Counted from the first letter of the stretch, positions 10,496-27,742 are shown. The stretch is 64,000 nt of DNA from an uncultured Pseudomonadales bacterium (GCA_905182155.1 CAJJAX010000010.1:1-64000); one strand, 5' to 3'. Numbers and translations are program-made. The notes: a model not told the origin generated them from the letters alone.

Positions 10496-10526
10496 AAGGC
10501 GCCGAGGAAACTCGGCGCCTTGTTTT
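10496..10526 (+). terminator. rplL-rpoB attenuator-type terminator
   Basis: AAGGCGCCGAG-GAAA-CTCGGCGCCTT-GTTTT, perfect 11-bp stem, tetraloop, U-rich tail. Confidence 0.85.
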
Positions 10527-10572
10527 GCCGTAAATATTTGTTCGGTTGAGACCCAAAGTAAACCTGGAAGCA

Positions 10573-13500
10573 ATGGCCTATTCGTATACAGAAAAAAAGC
10601 GTATTAGGAAAGACTTTAGTAAATTGCCGACGGTAATGGATATCCCATACCTTCTCGGGATACAGGTCAACTCCTATAAGCAATTCCTTCAAGAAGAAGG
10701 CAGTCAAGAGGACCGGTTGGAATCAGGTCTGCACGCTGCTTTTCGATCTGTTTTCCCGATCGTCTCTTATTCGGGTAATGCGGCATTGGAGTATGTAGGG
10801 TATCGGCTGGGCAAGGCGGTTTTCGATGTAAAGGAATGTCAGTCACGTAGTGTGACCTACGCGGTGCCATTGCGGGTCAAAGTACGACTGATTATTTACG
10901 ATAAGGACTCCTCGAACAAAGCCATTAAGGATATTAAAGAACAAGAAGTGTATATGGGCGAGATACCGCTCATGACCGAAAACGGCACCTTTGTTATTAA
11001 TGGTATTGAGCGGGTGGTTGTTTCTCAGTTGCACCGATCGCCAGGCGTCTTTTTTGATCATGATAAAGGCAAGACGCATTCGTCAGGTAAGCTCCTGTAT
11101 ATTCAGCTAGAGTGATTCCTTATCGCGGTTCATGGCTTGATTTTGAATTCGATCCGAAGGACTTGGTTTATGTTCGGATTGATCGTCGAAGAAAGCTGCC
11201 TGCAACGATTTTGCTGCGAGCGCTTGGCCTAGAAGCAGAAGAAATCTTAGAACTGTTTTTTGATACCGATGCGTTTCAAATGACAGACGATGGCTATACA
11301 TTGAGTTTGATTGCGAATCGACTGCGTGGCGAAACCGCGCAATTTGATATCACGAACAAAAAAGGTGAGGTGCTGGTCACCGAAGGCACCAGAATCACGG
11401 CGCGTCATATCCGTGAAATGGAGAAGCTCAACCTAACAGAGTTGGCGGTTCCTGCGGAATATGTTTGCGGCCATCGCTTAGCCAAAAACATGGTGGATGA
11501 AGAAACCGGTGAAATCGTTGTGCCTTGCAACGCCATTATCACGCCTGAAATCCTTGAAAAGCTCCAAGAATTAAACGTCACAGCGTTTGACACTATTTAT
11601 ACCAACGATTTGGATCATGGTCCGTTTATGGCGGATACGTTGGATGCGGATCCTTGCACGAATCGGCTCGAAGCGTTGGTTGAAATATATCGCATGATGC
11701 GACCTGGCGAGCCGCCCACTAAGGAAGCCGCTGAAAATCTGTTCAATAACTTGTTCTTCTCTTCAGATCGCTATGACCTAACCGCGGTCGGTCGAATGAA
11801 ATTCAACCGTCGTCTTGGCCGGGAGGAAGAAACCGGTGCGGGTACGCTCGACAACGAAGATGTGCTTCAGGTTCTAAAATGCCTCATTAACATTCGAAAT
11901 GGGTTTGATATTGTTGATGATATTGATCACCTTGGTAATCGGCGCGTTCGGTCGGTCGGTGAAATGGCCGAAAATGCATTTCGGTTGGGATTAATTCGCG
12001 TCGAGCGGGCTGTCAAAGAGCGTTTGAGCCTAGCTGAGTCAGAAGGTTTGATGCCGCAGGATTTGATCAATGCGAAACCTGTCGCCGCTGCAGTCAAAGA
12101 GTTCTTTGGTTCGGCGCAATTGTCGCAGTTTATGGATCAAAACAATCCGCTGTCTGAGGTTACGCATAAGCGGCGTGTATCAGCACTAGGGCCAGGTGGT
12201 CTGACTCCGTGAGCGGGCTGGCTTTGAGGTCAGAGATGTGCATGCGACCCATTATGGGCGAGTGTGTCCAATTGAAACGCCTGAAGGGCCTAATATCGGG
12301 TTAATCAACTCGCTGGCAACCTATGCGCGAACCAATAGCTATGGATTTTTGGAAAGCCCCTATCGGCGAGTGGTTGATGGCCAGGTTACGGACGAAATCG
12401 AATATCTCTCTGCGATCGTTGAAGCCGATTATGTGATTGCCCAAGCGAGCGCGCAAGTCGATAGCCTGGGTCGTTTGATGGAGGACTTGGTTGATGTGCG
12501 ACATCAAGGTGAATTCACCAAGATGGCGCGTGAGAATATTAATTTCATGGATGTTTCTCCAAAGCAGTTGGTTTCTGTAGCGGCATCTTTAATTCCTTTC
12601 TTAGAGCACGATGATGCCAACCGAGCGCTGATGGGCTCAAACATGCAGCGTCAAGCGGTTCCAACCCTGGTGTCAGAAAAGCCGCTGGTCGGCACAGGCT
12701 TAGAGCGCGCGGTTGCGCGAGACTCAGGCGTTTGCGTGGTTGCCTTGCGAGGCGGCGTCGTTGAGACCGTCGATGCCGGGCGAATTGTGATTCGGGTTAA
12801 CAACGCCGAGACCGAAAGTGGTGAGGCGGGTGTCGATATTTACGATCTGGTGAAATATACGCGCTCGAATCAGAATACGTGCATCAATCAAAGGCCTTTG
12901 GTGAAAGAGGGCGATGTCATTGCAATGCACGATATTTTAGCGGACGGTCCATCGGTTGATACGGGTGAATTGGCGCTGGGTCAGAATATGCGGATCGCAT
13001 TTATGACCTGGAATGGCTACAACTTTGAAGATTCAATCTTAATTTCTGAGAAAGTCGTCAAGGAAGATCGCTTTACGACAATTCATATCCAGGAACTGAC
13101 CTGTATTGCTCGGGATACCAAGCTTGGCTCTGAAGAAATCACGTGCGATATCCCAAATGTTGGCGAAGGCGCTCTGGGTAAGCTCGACGAGTCCGGGATT
13201 GTTTATATTGGCGCTGAAGTCGCCGCCGGCGATATTCTGGTCGGTAAAGTGACCCCCAAGGGCGAAACGCAGTTAACCCCTGAGGAAAAGCTTTTAAGAG
13301 CAATTTTTGGTGAGAAGGCTTCTGATGTTAAAGACACCAGCCTTCGCGTTCCAAGTAGCTACAATGGCACCGTCATCGATGTTCGAGTGTTTACTCGCGA
13401 TGGTATTGAGAAAGATAAGCGCGCAAAAGATATTGACGCTGAAGCCTTAAAAGGTATCCGAAAAAATATTGAAGCTGAATTTTCGATCATTGAAAATGCC

Positions 13501-14654
13501 ACCTACGAACGGCTGGCCGCATCCCTAACAGGCAAGGCAGCGGTTGCCGGTCCAAAGCTTAAAAAAGGCGAGAAGGTCACGGTGGCCTATCTTAAAGAGC
13601 TTGAGCCGCAGGATTGGTTCAAGCTCCGAATGGAGAAAGATGAGCTGAATGAGCAGATTCAAGGTGCGGAGCAGCGACTTAAAGCGCGCCGTGCCGACTT
13701 GGATGAGAAATTCGAAGAAAGCAAAGGCAAGCTCCAAGGCGGCGATGATCTCGCCCCGGGTGTACTGAAAATCGTCAAAGTTTATCTTGCGATTAAGCGC
13801 CGCATTCAGCCAGGCGACAAGATGGCAGGACGGCATGGTAACAAGGGCGTGATCTCGGTGATTATGCCGGTGGAAGATATGCCTTATGACGAGAACGGGG
13901 AGCCGGTCGACATTGTACTGAACCCGTTGGGTGTGCCCGTCGCGTATGAACGTGGGTCAGATTCTTGAGACTCACCTCGGTGCGGCTGCTAAGGGCCTTG
14001 GTAATCGAATTGGTGAGATGCTCGACTCGCAGAAAAAAGCAGCTGACGTGCGTAAGCTGTTGACCGAGGTTTACAACAAAATCGGCGACAAGCAAGAAGA
14101 TCTGAAGAGCTTTAGCGATGATGAAATTCTCGAGCTCGCACACAACCTTCGCGCTGGCGTGCCTATGGCAACACCTGTGTTCGATGGTGCCGCATAGTGA
14201 ATCACGTGTCCGTGAGTATCTCGACGAAGCAGGGCTACCGACGACTGGTAAGAGTGTTCTCTTCGATGGTCAGTCCGGTGAGCCACTCGCGCAAGAAGTT
14301 GTGGTTGGATACATGTATATGTTGAAGCTCAATCACCTCGTGTCATCCAAGATTCACGCTCGTGCGGTTGGTCCTTACTCCCTGATTACCCAGCAACCGC
14401 TCGGTGGTAAGGCGCAGTATGGTGGTCAGCGTTTCGGGGAGATGGAAGTTTGGGCACTTGAGGCCTACGGCGCTGCATACACATTGCAGGAGCTCCTCAC
14501 AGTGAAATCTGATGACGTTCATGGTCGAACCAGAATGTATAAAAACATTGTGGATGGTGATCATCGAATGGATGCTGGTATGCCAGAGTCATTTAATGTT
14601 CTGACCAAAGAAATTCGTTCTTTGGCGATTGATATTGATCTCGAGCACGACTGA
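10573..14654 (+). CDS. rpoB: RNA polymerase beta subunit, about 4 frameshifts (near 11107, 12206, 13929, 14187)
   Basis: [88 protein letters not shown]. Confidence 0.97.
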
Positions 14655-14699
14655 GCGATAGGGTTTTATTCAACACACTAATTTTCGATCGGGCTTTGA

Positions 14700-18927
<4,228 letters not shown>

Positions 18928-18946
18928 GAGGTCGCTGCAGCTGCAG

Positions 18947-18975
18947 TTGACTCAATCCAAGCGGCTCTTTAGAAT
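18947..18975 (+). promoter_or_regulatory. Candidate str (rpsL) operon promoter
   Basis: TTGACT-17 nt-TAGAAT with GC-rich downstream sequence. Confidence 0.65.
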
Positions 18976-18999
18976 GCGCCCCTCGCGTAGAGAGGCGCA
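18975..18999 (+). promoter_or_regulatory. Hairpin between rpoC and rpsL, overlapping the predicted start site
   Basis: TGCGCCcCTC-GCGTA-GAGaGGCGCA, 10-bp stem with one mismatch, no T tract. Confidence 0.45.
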
Positions 19000-19031
19000 C
19001 TGCCGCACCGAACTAGGAGTTTATAAAAAGC

Positions 19032-19406
19032 ATGGCCAGGATTAATCAATTAGTCAGGAAACCACGGAAGCGAAAAGTGGTTAAAAGCGACGTGCCGGCC
19101 CTTCAGGCTTGTCCTCAGCGGCGAGGTGTTTGTACGCGCGTTTATACGACGACACCCAAGAAGCCGAACTCAGCGCTTCGAAAGGTTTGTCGTGTTCGGT
19201 TAACGAACGGTATGGAAGTCACGAGCTACATCGGTGGTGAAGGCCATAACTTGCAGGAACACTCGGTGGTACTGATCCGTGGTGGTCGAGTCAAGGATTT
19301 ACCCGGTGTACGATATCACACGGTTCGTGGGGCGCTGGATACCTCTGGTGTCGCCAAGCGAACTCAAGGTCGATCTAAGTACGGCACCAAACGACCCAAG
19401 GCTTAA
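19032..19406 (+). CDS. rpsL: 30S ribosomal protein S12
   Basis: Intact 124 aa: [60 protein letters not shown]. Confidence 0.98.
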   Translation: MARINQLVRKPRKRKVVKSDVPALQACPQRRGVCTRVYTTTPKKPNSALRKVCRVRLTNGMEVTSYIGGEGHNLQEHSVVLIRGGRVKDLPGVRYHTVRGALDTSGVAKRTQGRSKYGTKRPKA

Positions 19407-19483
19407 ATTTAATAAAATCCTCGCCAATAGCGAGAGTAAGGTCGAGTCTGTTTGATCTCGATAAAACCTGAAGAGAGAGCGTC

Positions 19484-19954
19484 ATGCCAAGAAGAAGAGT
19501 CCCCGAGAAACGGGTCATTATTCCCGACCCTAAGTTTCATAATCAAACCCTTGCTAAATTCATGAATCACGTCATGAACAGTGGTAAGAAATCCGTTGCT
19601 GAAAAGATTGTCTACGAAGCTATAGAAAAAATTCAAAGCCGTAGTGGCAAAGACCCGATTGAGGTTTTTGACTTAGCGCTTGAAGCCGTTGCGCCGACCG
19701 TCGAAGTCAAATCAAGACGCGTTGGGGGTGCCACTTATCAGGTGCCTGTCGAAGTGCGTCCATCTCGTCGAACGGCGCTTGCGATGCGCTGGCTTGTGGA
19801 TTCAGCCAGGAAGCGTAGCGAGAAATCGATGGCGTTGCGACTGGCAGGCGAGCTTCAGGATGCCTCTGAAGGTCGTGGCTCAGCAGTTCGTAAACGCGAA
19901 GACACCCATCGAATGGCTGAAGCCAACAGAGCTTTTGCGCATTATCGCTATTGA
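19484..19954 (+). CDS. rpsG: 30S ribosomal protein S7
   Basis: Intact 156 aa: [46 protein letters not shown]. Confidence 0.98.
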   Translation: MPRRRVPEKRVIIPDPKFHNQTLAKFMNHVMNSGKKSVAEKIVYEAIEKIQSRSGKDPIEVFDLALEAVAPTVEVKSRRVGGATYQVPVEVRPSRRTALAMRWLVDSARKRSEKSMALRLAGELQDASEGRGSAVRKREDTHRMAEANRAFAHYRY

Positions 19955-19986
19955 TGCCGCTGCCAACTTCTTAAGAGGTTTCGCCA

Positions 19987-22085
19987 GTGTCGCGTTCAAC
20001 ACCGATTCGTCGTTATCGTAATATCGGAATCGTCGCTCATGTGGACGCGGGTAAAACCACGACCACCGGGAAACTGTTTACTATACAGGTGTGTCTCATA
20101 AGATTGGTGAAGTCCATGATGGCGCTGCCACCATGGACTGGATGGAGCAAGAGCAAGAGCGTGGTATTACGATCACCTCTGCTGCGACTACGACCTTTTG
20201 GTCGGGTACTGCGCAGCAATTTGAACAGCACCGAATCAATATTATCGACACGCCAGGGCATGTTGACTTCACCATCGAAGTGGAGCGGAGTCTCCGAGTC
20301 CTCGATGGCGCGGTCGTTGTGTTTTGCGCGACCTCCGGCGTTGAGCCTCAGTCTGAAACCGTGTGGCGTCAAGCAGACCGCTATAATGTCCCGCGCATCG
20401 CTTTTGTTAATAAGATGGATCGCGTTGGTGCGGATTATTTTGCCGCCATTGAGTCGATGCGCGAGCGCCTCGGTGCGAATGCGCACCCCATCTTTTTGCC
20501 CATCGGTTCTGAAGAAGATTTTATCGGCCTCATCGACCTGACGACGATGGAAGCCCGGGTCTACGATACGGCCGACTCCAGCGGCATGACCTTCGAGACG
20601 CAGGCCATCCCGGCTGATTATGTTGAAGAGGCCAGCCTCTATCGGGACCAAATGATTGAAGCGGCTGCCGAAGCGAATGATGAGCTGATGGAGGCCTACC
20701 TTGAATCGGGCGATCTGACCAACGACCAAATAAAGCAAGGGCTCCGGCAGCGCACCTTAGCCAACGAAATCGTGCTGGCACTGTGCGGATCGGCCTTCAA
20801 AAATAAAGGCGTACAAACCATGTTGGACGCGGTGGTTGATTACTTGCCCGCGCCCGATGAGGTCAAAGCGATTCGGGGTTTCCTTGACGATAAGGATGAA
20901 ACTGAAGCGGTTCGACATGCGTCCGATGAAGAACCTTTCGCCGCGCTCGCATTTAAGATTGCAACCGACCCCTTTGTGGGTGCGTTGACCTTTTTTCGAG
21001 TCTACTCTGGTGTGCTGAATTCTGGAGATTCTGTCTACAACGCGGTTAAAGGAAAGCGTGAGCGAGTCGGCCGGATGGTCCAAATGCACTCGAATGAGCG
21101 CAAAGAAATTAAAGAAGTCAGGGCCGGCGATATTGCCGCCGCGATTGGGTTAAAGCTCGCGACCACGGGCGATACCTTGTGTGATGAAAAGCAAGTTATC
21201 ACGCTTGAGCGGATGGACTTTCCTGAGCCGGTGATTCATGTCGCCGTTGAGCCTCGCAGTCAAGCAGATCAAGAGAAGATGGGCGTGGCCCTCGGCAAGC
21301 TCGCAGCGGAAGACCCGTCGTTTCGGGTGCGCACAGATGAGGATTCCGGCCAGATTATTATCGGCGGTATGGGTGAATTGCATCTGGACATTATTGTTGA
21401 CCGGATGCGTCGAGAGTTCGCGGTCGAGGCCAATATTGGTAAGCCGCAAGTGGCCTACCGAGAGACTATTCGCAAAACGGTGGAGGCTGAAGGCAAGTTT
21501 GTCAGGCAGACGGGTGGCCGGGGCCAGTATGGTCATGTCTGGCTGAAGCTTGAACCGATAGATGATGCAGATTTTGAGTTTGTGGATAACGTTGTCGGCG
21601 GTGTCGTGCCGAGAGAATATATTAGTGCCGTCGCGAAAGGGGCCGAAGAGCAATTGGGCAATGGGGTCTTGGCCGGATACCCGCTCCAAGGCGTCCGCGT
21701 GACGTTGTTTGATGGATCCTATCATGATGTTGACTCCAGTGAGGTTGCGTTTAAGGTGGCTGCCTCGATGGCGCTGAAGTCGGGCGCGCTGGATGCGGAT
21801 CCGGTTTTGCTGGAGCCGGTCATGAAGGTTGAAGTGGTCACACCGGAAGAGCATTACGGTGATATTATCGGCGATTTAAATCGCAGGCGGGGTGTGGTCC
21901 TGGGTATGGAGGACGTGCCGTCAGGAAAATGCGTGCGCGCAGAAGTGCCGATGTCAGAAATGTTCGGTTACGCGACAGATATGAGATCTGCAACGCAAGG
22001 CCGAGCCACCTTCTCAATGGAGTTTGAGAAGTATAAAGAGGTGCCGAACAATGTTGCCGAGGCGGTGATCAGTAAGGCGCGGTAA
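19987..22085 (+). CDS. fusA: Elongation factor G, one frameshift near 20076
   Basis: [62 protein letters not shown]. Confidence 0.97.
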
Positions 22086-22119
22086 TTTAACCCTAGAACA
22101 ATCTCGATTGAGGTGAAAC

Positions 22120-23314
22120 ATGTCCAAAGAGAAGTTTGAGCGGACGAAGCCGCATCTAAACGTAGGAACAATCGGTCACGTAGACCATGGTAAGACGACG
22201 CTAACAGCGGCGATTACCAAGGTTTGTGCTGAGACTTGGGGCGGAGAGTTTTCTGATTTTGCTGCAATTGATAATGCACCAGAAGAGAGAGAGCGCGGCA
22301 TCACGATTTCAACGTCACACGTTGAATATGATTCGCCGAACCGTCACTACGCACACGTTGACTGCCCGGGTCACGCTGACTATGTGAAGAACATGATTAC
22401 GGGTGCTGCGCAGATGGACGGCGCCATTTTGGTTTGTTCAGCTGCAGACGGCCCTATGCCACAAACACGTGAGCACATCCTGCTTTCGCGTCAGGTTGGC
22501 GTCCCTTACATTGTCGTGTTCATGAACAAGGCAGACATGGTTGACGACGAAGAGTTACTTGAGCTCGTCGAAATGGAGATCCGTGAGCTCCTCGACCAAT
22601 ACGATTTCCCAGGCGATGACACGCCGATTATTGTTGGTTCTGCGCTGATGGCGTTGAATGGCGAAGATGACCATGAGCTGGGTGTTACCGCGGTTAAGAC
22701 TCTGGTTGAGACCCTTGATTCTTACATTCCTGAGCCTGTACGTGCGGTTGATCAGCCATTTTTGATGCCGATTGAAGATGTTTTCTCAATTTCAGGTCGT
22801 GGCACGGTTGTGACCGGTCGAATTGCCCGTGGGATTGTTCGGGTTCAAGACGAAGTTGAGATTGTTGGGATTAAAGAGACAGTCAAGACAACTTGTACCG
22901 GTGTTGAGATGTTCCGAAAGTTGCTTGACGAAGGTCGAGCGGGTGAGAACGTAGGTGTTCTTCTACGTGGTACGAAGCGTGAAGATGTTGAGCGTGGTCA
23001 GGTATTGACCAAGCCAGGCGCTATTACACCGCACACGAAGTTTGAGGGCGAGGTTTACGTTTTGTCGAAAGACGAAGGTGGCCGTCACACTCCATTCTTT
23101 CAAGGGTTACAAGCCGCAATTCTTTTTTGAGACGACGGATGTGACGGGTAGCTGTGAATTACCTGAGGGAACGGAAATGGTGATGCCGGGTGACAACGTT
23201 CTGATGGATGTTGAGTTACTTGCTCCGATTGCAATGGAAGAAGGTCAGCGATTTGCGATTCGCGAAGGCGGCCGGACGGTTGGCGCAGGCGTTGTAACGA
23301 AAATTAAAGACTAA
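22120..23314 (+). CDS. tuf: Elongation factor Tu, copy 2, one +1 frameshift near 23098
   Basis: [29 protein letters not shown]...[23 protein letters not shown] then [23 protein letters not shown] in the next frame. Confidence 0.97.
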
Positions 23315-23324
23315 AGGCTGGCAA

Positions 23325-23620
23325 TCCTGCAGGAAGGCGGGTAGTATTCGCCTCCCTGCTAAGCCTTGACTCAAAAAGGTAGCCGAAAACGCGGTAACGC
23401 CGGTAGCATTGGGACAAAGTCGGGTTGTAAAAGTCGACTTTTTGAACAGGATCCCGATTGGGGATCACGGGACGCCCGTAAGGGCAACGACACGACAGTG
23501 TGCCTTCCTTTAAAGAGGAGGGCACGCTTGCATTTAAATTTGGCTGGTGAGCTCATAAGTGGCAAGAGTTTACTGACAGTGGTGCGCAAAAGGCGCACTG
23601 AAACGAAAGATAGGCGCGTC
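23325..23620 (+). promoter_or_regulatory. Structured leader upstream of rpsJ (candidate S10 operon L4-responsive leader)
   Basis: About 300 nt non-coding region with inverted repeats: GCAGGaAGGCG...CGCCTcCCTGC, AAAGTCG...CGACTTTTT, GTGCCTTCC...GGAGGGCAC, GTGCGC-AAAAG-GCGCAC. Confidence 0.5.
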
Positions 23621-23932
23621 ATGCAAAATCAAAGAATCAGGATTCGACTCAAAGCGTTTGACCATCGGCTCATCGATGTATCAACACAAGAGATTGTCAA
23701 CACGGCAAAACGAACCGGTGCCCAAATTCGCGGCCCTATTCCACTGCCCACTCGCAAAGAGAAGTTCACTATTCTGATTTCGCCACACGTCGATAAAGAT
23801 GCAAGGGATCAATACGAAATTAGAACTCATAAGCGCATGTTGGACATTCTGGAGCCAACAGAAAAGACGGTCGACGCCCTAACAAAGCTAGATTTGGCAG
23901 CAGGGGTTGAAGTCCAGATTAATCTGGCCTGA
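23621..23932 (+). CDS. rpsJ: 30S ribosomal protein S10
   Basis: [72 protein letters not shown]. Confidence 0.98.
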   Translation: MQNQRIRIRLKAFDHRLIDVSTQEIVNTAKRTGAQIRGPIPLPTRKEKFTILISPHVDKDARDQYEIRTHKRMLDILEPTEKTVDALTKLDLAAGVEVQINLA

Positions 23933-23958
23933 TCGCGCAACTAATTCGGAGAGTGACA

Positions 23959-24588
23959 ATGACCATAGGCATTGTAGGTACAAAGCAAGGTATGACCCGG
24001 ATCTTCACTGAAGATGGACGGTCTGTGCCTGTAACAGTGGTTCAGGCGACGCCAAACCGAGTGACTCAGGTGAAAAACCTAGAGCGAGATGGCTATCAAG
24101 CGATCCAAGTCACTTATGGTGCTGTTAAAGCCTCTCGCATCAACCGACCGCATGCAGGGCTGTTTAAAAAGACGCAAGTTGAAGCTGGTCGGACATTAAC
24201 GGAATTCACCACGACGGAAGCAGAGCTTGAAGTTGGCGCTGAGTTAACAGTTGCAAACTTTGCGGCAGGACAAAAGGTCGATGTCACGGGTCAGTCCAAA
24301 GGTAAAGGTTTTCAGGGCGTGATCAAGCGTCACAACTTTACGATGCAGGATGCAACCCACGGTAACTCGCTGTCGCATCGTGCGCCAGGTTCAATCGGTC
24401 AGTGTCAAACGCCTGGTAGAGTTTGGAAGGGCAAGAAAATGGCCGGCCACATGGGTGCTGAGCGTGTGACCACGCAAAATTTAGAGATCATCCGAGTCGA
24501 TGCAGCGCGCAACCTGCTGTTGATCAAAGGTGCCGTTCCCGGCGCCCCGGGCGGTGATGTACTTGTTCGCCCAGCGGTCAAAGGTTAA
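23959..24588 (+). CDS. rplC: 50S ribosomal protein L3
   Basis: [27 protein letters not shown]...[13 protein letters not shown]...[27 protein letters not shown]. Confidence 0.97.
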   Translation: MTIGIVGTKQGMTRIFTEDGRSVPVTVVQATPNRVTQVKNLERDGYQAIQVTYGAVKASRINRPHAGLFKKTQVEAGRTLTEFTTTEAELEVGAELTVANFAAGQKVDVTGQSKGKGFQGVIKRHNFTMQDATHGNSLSHRAPGSIGQCQTPGRVWKGKKMAGHMGAERVTTQNLEIIRVDAARNLLLIKGAVPGAPGGDVLVRPAVKG

Positions 24589-24599
24589 GGAGAGCGTCG

Positions 24600-25213
24600 A
24601 TGGAATTAGCAATAGCGACACCCCAAGGCAGCAGTGGAACCGTCGAGGTTTCAGAGAGCGCCTTTGGCAGCAATACAATGAGGCGCTGGTTCACCAGGTC
24701 GTCGTGTCTTACATGGCCGGTGCTCGTCAAGGCACTAGCGCTCAAAAGACCCGATCGGAAGTCCGTGGTGGCGGCCGAAAGCCGTTTCGTCAGAAGGGAA
24801 CCGGTCGTGCCCGTGCAGGAACGATTCGCAGCCCAATATGGCGTGGCGGTGGCGTAACTTTTGCTGCCAAGCCCCGTGACTACTCGGTGAAAGTGAACAA
24901 GAAAATGTACCGCGGTGCGATGCAGTCCATTTTTTCAGAGTTGGTCCGTCAAGACCGACTCATCGTGACTGAGGATTTTTCAGTGACGGCGCCAAAAACC
25001 AAAGAGGTTCTTCAACGGCTTAAGGATTTGAACCTCAATCAGGTCTTGGTGGTGGTTGAGGAGGTGGATGAGAATTTGTATCTCGGCGCGCGAAATATTC
25101 GGCAGATTGATGTTGTCGATGTTCAGGGCGTCAACCCAGTCATTCTGTTGGGCTACGAAAAGGTGCTATTTACAGTGGGTGCCTTGAAACGGGCCGAGGA
25201 GATGTTGGGATGA
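24600..25213 (+). CDS. rplD: 50S ribosomal protein L4, one frameshift near 24667
   Basis: [24 protein letters not shown] then [55 protein letters not shown]. Confidence 0.96.
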
Positions 25214-25509
25214 GTGCAGACGCAATTTATAACGTTATCTTGGGTGCTCATATCTCAGAGAAAGCAACGGTTGTTGCTGAGCAGTCCAATCACTTTGTCT
25301 TCAAAGTCCGAAAAGAAGCGACCCGCCCTCAAATTAAAGCGGCCGTTGAGAAGATCTACGGCGTGAACGTTGCCGGGGTAACGGTTGCCAATGTGAAGGG
25401 CAAGGTCAAGAAGACCATGCGAGGGCTGAGTAAGAAGCCAAGTTGGAAGAAAGCTTATGTGCGCGTGGTCGAGGGTCAAGAAATTGACTTCACCGCCGAA
25501 GCCAAATAG
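25210..25509 (+). CDS. rplW: 50S ribosomal protein L23
   Basis: [42 protein letters not shown]. Confidence 0.97.
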   Translation: MSADAIYNVILGAHISEKATVVAEQSNHFVFKVRKEATRPQIKAAVEKIYGVNVAGVTVANVKGKVKKTMRGLSKKPSWKKAYVRVVEGQEIDFTAEAK

Positions 25510-25540
25510 CAAACTAAAGAATTGATACGCGAGAAGAACA

Positions 25541-26369
25541 ATGCCAGTCGTTAAAGCAAAACCTACATCTCCCGGGCGACGGTTCGTCGTTAAAGTCGTT
25601 CATCCTGACTTGCATAAGGGTGATCCCGTTAAAGTCTTTAACACAAGCTAAATCCAAGAATGGTGGAAGAAATAATAACGGCCGTATCACTACCCGTCAT
25701 ATTGGTGGTGGTCACAAGCAGAAGTATCGAATTATTGATTTTAAGCGCAATCAAAGATGGGATTCCAGCGTAGTTGAGCGCTCTAGAGTACGATCCGAAT
25801 CAGAACAGCAAACATTGCGCTGTTCAAGTATGCGGACGGCGAGCGACGTTACATTATTGCCCCGAAGGGTGTTACGGCGGGTGATCCATGTCTGGAGCAG
25901 GCGCACCGATCAAGTCTGGCAATCACTGCCATGCGCTAATATTCCAGTGGGTAGGTGATCCATTGTGTCGAGATGAAGCCTGGCAAGGGTGCCCAGATCG
26001 CGCGTAGCGCAGGCACATCGGTGCAGCTGGTTGCAAAAGACGGCCGTTACGTAACGCTTCGTCTGCGCTCTGGTGAAATGCGTCGAGCACTGGCTGATTG
26101 CCGAGCGACATTGGGCGAGGTGAGTAATTCAGAGCATAACCTGCGGTCGCTTGGCAAGGCAGGCGCCAGTCGCTGGCGCGGTGTTCGCCCGACCGTTCGA
26201 GGTGTGGTGATGAACCCGGTCGATCACCCGCATGGTGGTGGTGAAGGTAAGACATCAGGTGGTCGTCATCCTGTATCGCCCTTGGGGAATGCCAACAAAG
26301 GGTCACAAGACCAGAAAGAATAAGCGTACCGACAAGATGATTATTCGTCGTCGTCGCGCAAGTCGATAG
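25541..26369 (+). CDS. rplB: 50S ribosomal protein L2, several frameshifts
   Basis: [98 protein letters not shown]. Confidence 0.95.
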
Positions 26370-26379
26370 GAGATAGGTT

Positions 26380-26658
26380 GTGCCTAGAAGTTTAAGAAAA
26401 GGTCCGTTTATTGATCTGCATTTAGCCGACAAGGTTCAAAAAGCCTTGGAGATAAATGACAAGCGTCCGATTAAGACCTGGTCACGTCGGTCAATGATCG
26501 CACCAGATTTTGTTGGGTTGACGATTCAAGTTCATAACGGTCGTCAGCATGTGCCTGTGTTTATTACCGAAGACATGGTTGGTCACAAGTTAGGTGAGTT
26601 TGCTTTGACGCGAACTTATCGGGGCCACGCAGCAGACAAGAAAGCGAAGCGACGATAG
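26380..26658 (+). CDS. rpsS: 30S ribosomal protein S19
   Basis: [21 protein letters not shown]...[37 protein letters not shown] sequence. Confidence 0.97.
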   Translation: MPRSLRKGPFIDLHLADKVQKALEINDKRPIKTWSRRSMIAPDFVGLTIQVHNGRQHVPVFITEDMVGHKLGEFALTRTYRGHAADKKAKRR

Positions 26659-26694
26659 GTCGCGGTTTAGATCCAGGGTAATGAGGAACAGGTG

Positions 26695-27027
26695 ATGGAA
26701 GTTTCTGCAAGATTAAAAGGTGCTCGGATTTCGGCTCAGAAGGCTCGTCTGGTTGCTGATCAGATTCGAGGCCAAGCGGTCGGCTCGGCGCTCAATACGT
26801 TAACCTTCAGTACTAAGAAGGGTGCGCACTTAGTTAAGAAGTTGCTGGAGTCCGCGATTGCAAATGCGGAGCATAATGAAGGTGCGGATGTGGACGAGTT
26901 ATCTGTTGCCAAAATATTTGTCGATGAAGGCACAACCATGAAACGGATTAAGCCCCGTGCCAAAGGTCGTGCGGATCGGATCTTTAAAAGAAGTTGTCAT
27001 ATCACGCTCGCAGTGGCAGACAGCTAA
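26695..27027 (+). CDS. rplV: 50S ribosomal protein L22
   Basis: [61 protein letters not shown]. Confidence 0.97.
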   Translation: MEVSARLKGARISAQKARLVADQIRGQAVGSALNTLTFSTKKGAHLVKKLLESAIANAEHNEGADVDELSVAKIFVDEGTTMKRIKPRAKGRADRIFKRSCHITLAVADS

Positions 27028-27057
27028 GTCATAATCGGTAGAGATTAGGAGACCGGA

Positions 27058-27736
27058 ATGGGTCAGAAAGTACATCCAACCGGTATTCGTCTGGGCATCG
27101 TTAAGAAGCACAGTTCGACTTGGTACGCAGGCAATAAAGATTACGCTGAAAAGCTGTATCAAGATCTGACTGTGCGCGATTTTATTCGCAAGCGCTTGGC
27201 GCATGCGTCTGTTAGTCGTGTAGACATAGAGCGTCCTGCTGACAGTGCGCGCATCACAATTCATACAGCCCGCCCAGGTATTGTTATTGGGAAGAAGGGC
27301 GAGGATGTAGAATTGCTGCGTCGAGCTGTCTCTGAAAAGATGGGCTGTCAGGTTAACATCAATATTGAAGAGATCCGCAAGCCAGAATTGGATGCATATC
27401 TTGTTGCTCAAAATGTAGCTCAGCAGTTAGAGCGCCGAGTACAGTTTAGAAGAGCGATGACGTCGAGTAATACAGAACGCAATGCGCTTGGGTGCCGAAG
27501 GTATCAAAGTGCGTGTTGCTGGTCGTCTTGGAGGAGCAGAGATTGCTCGATCAGAGAACTATCGGGAAGGTCGCGTGCCGTTGCACACCTTACGCGCCGA
27601 TATTGATTACGCCACTGCAGAAGCATTGACGACCTACGGCATCCTCGGTGTCAAGGTCTGGATCTTCAAAGGGGAAATTCTGGGTGCTCGCGAAGAAGCT
27701 GCGGCCGCCTCCACTTCTGCTCAAAATTTTGGTTAA
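27058..27736 (+). CDS. rpsC: 30S ribosomal protein S3, one frameshift near 27463
   Basis: [24 protein letters not shown]...[45 protein letters not shown]. Confidence 0.96.
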
Positions 27737-27742
27737 GAGAAC

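Noticed and set aside
20037-20738. 233-aa minus-strand ORF opposite fusA
   Set aside because: Shadow ORF; the plus strand encodes conserved EF-G and the minus translation has no recognisable motif.
21150-21854. 234-aa minus-strand ORF opposite fusA
   Set aside because: Shadow ORF of the EF-G reading frame with no motif or ribosome-binding evidence.
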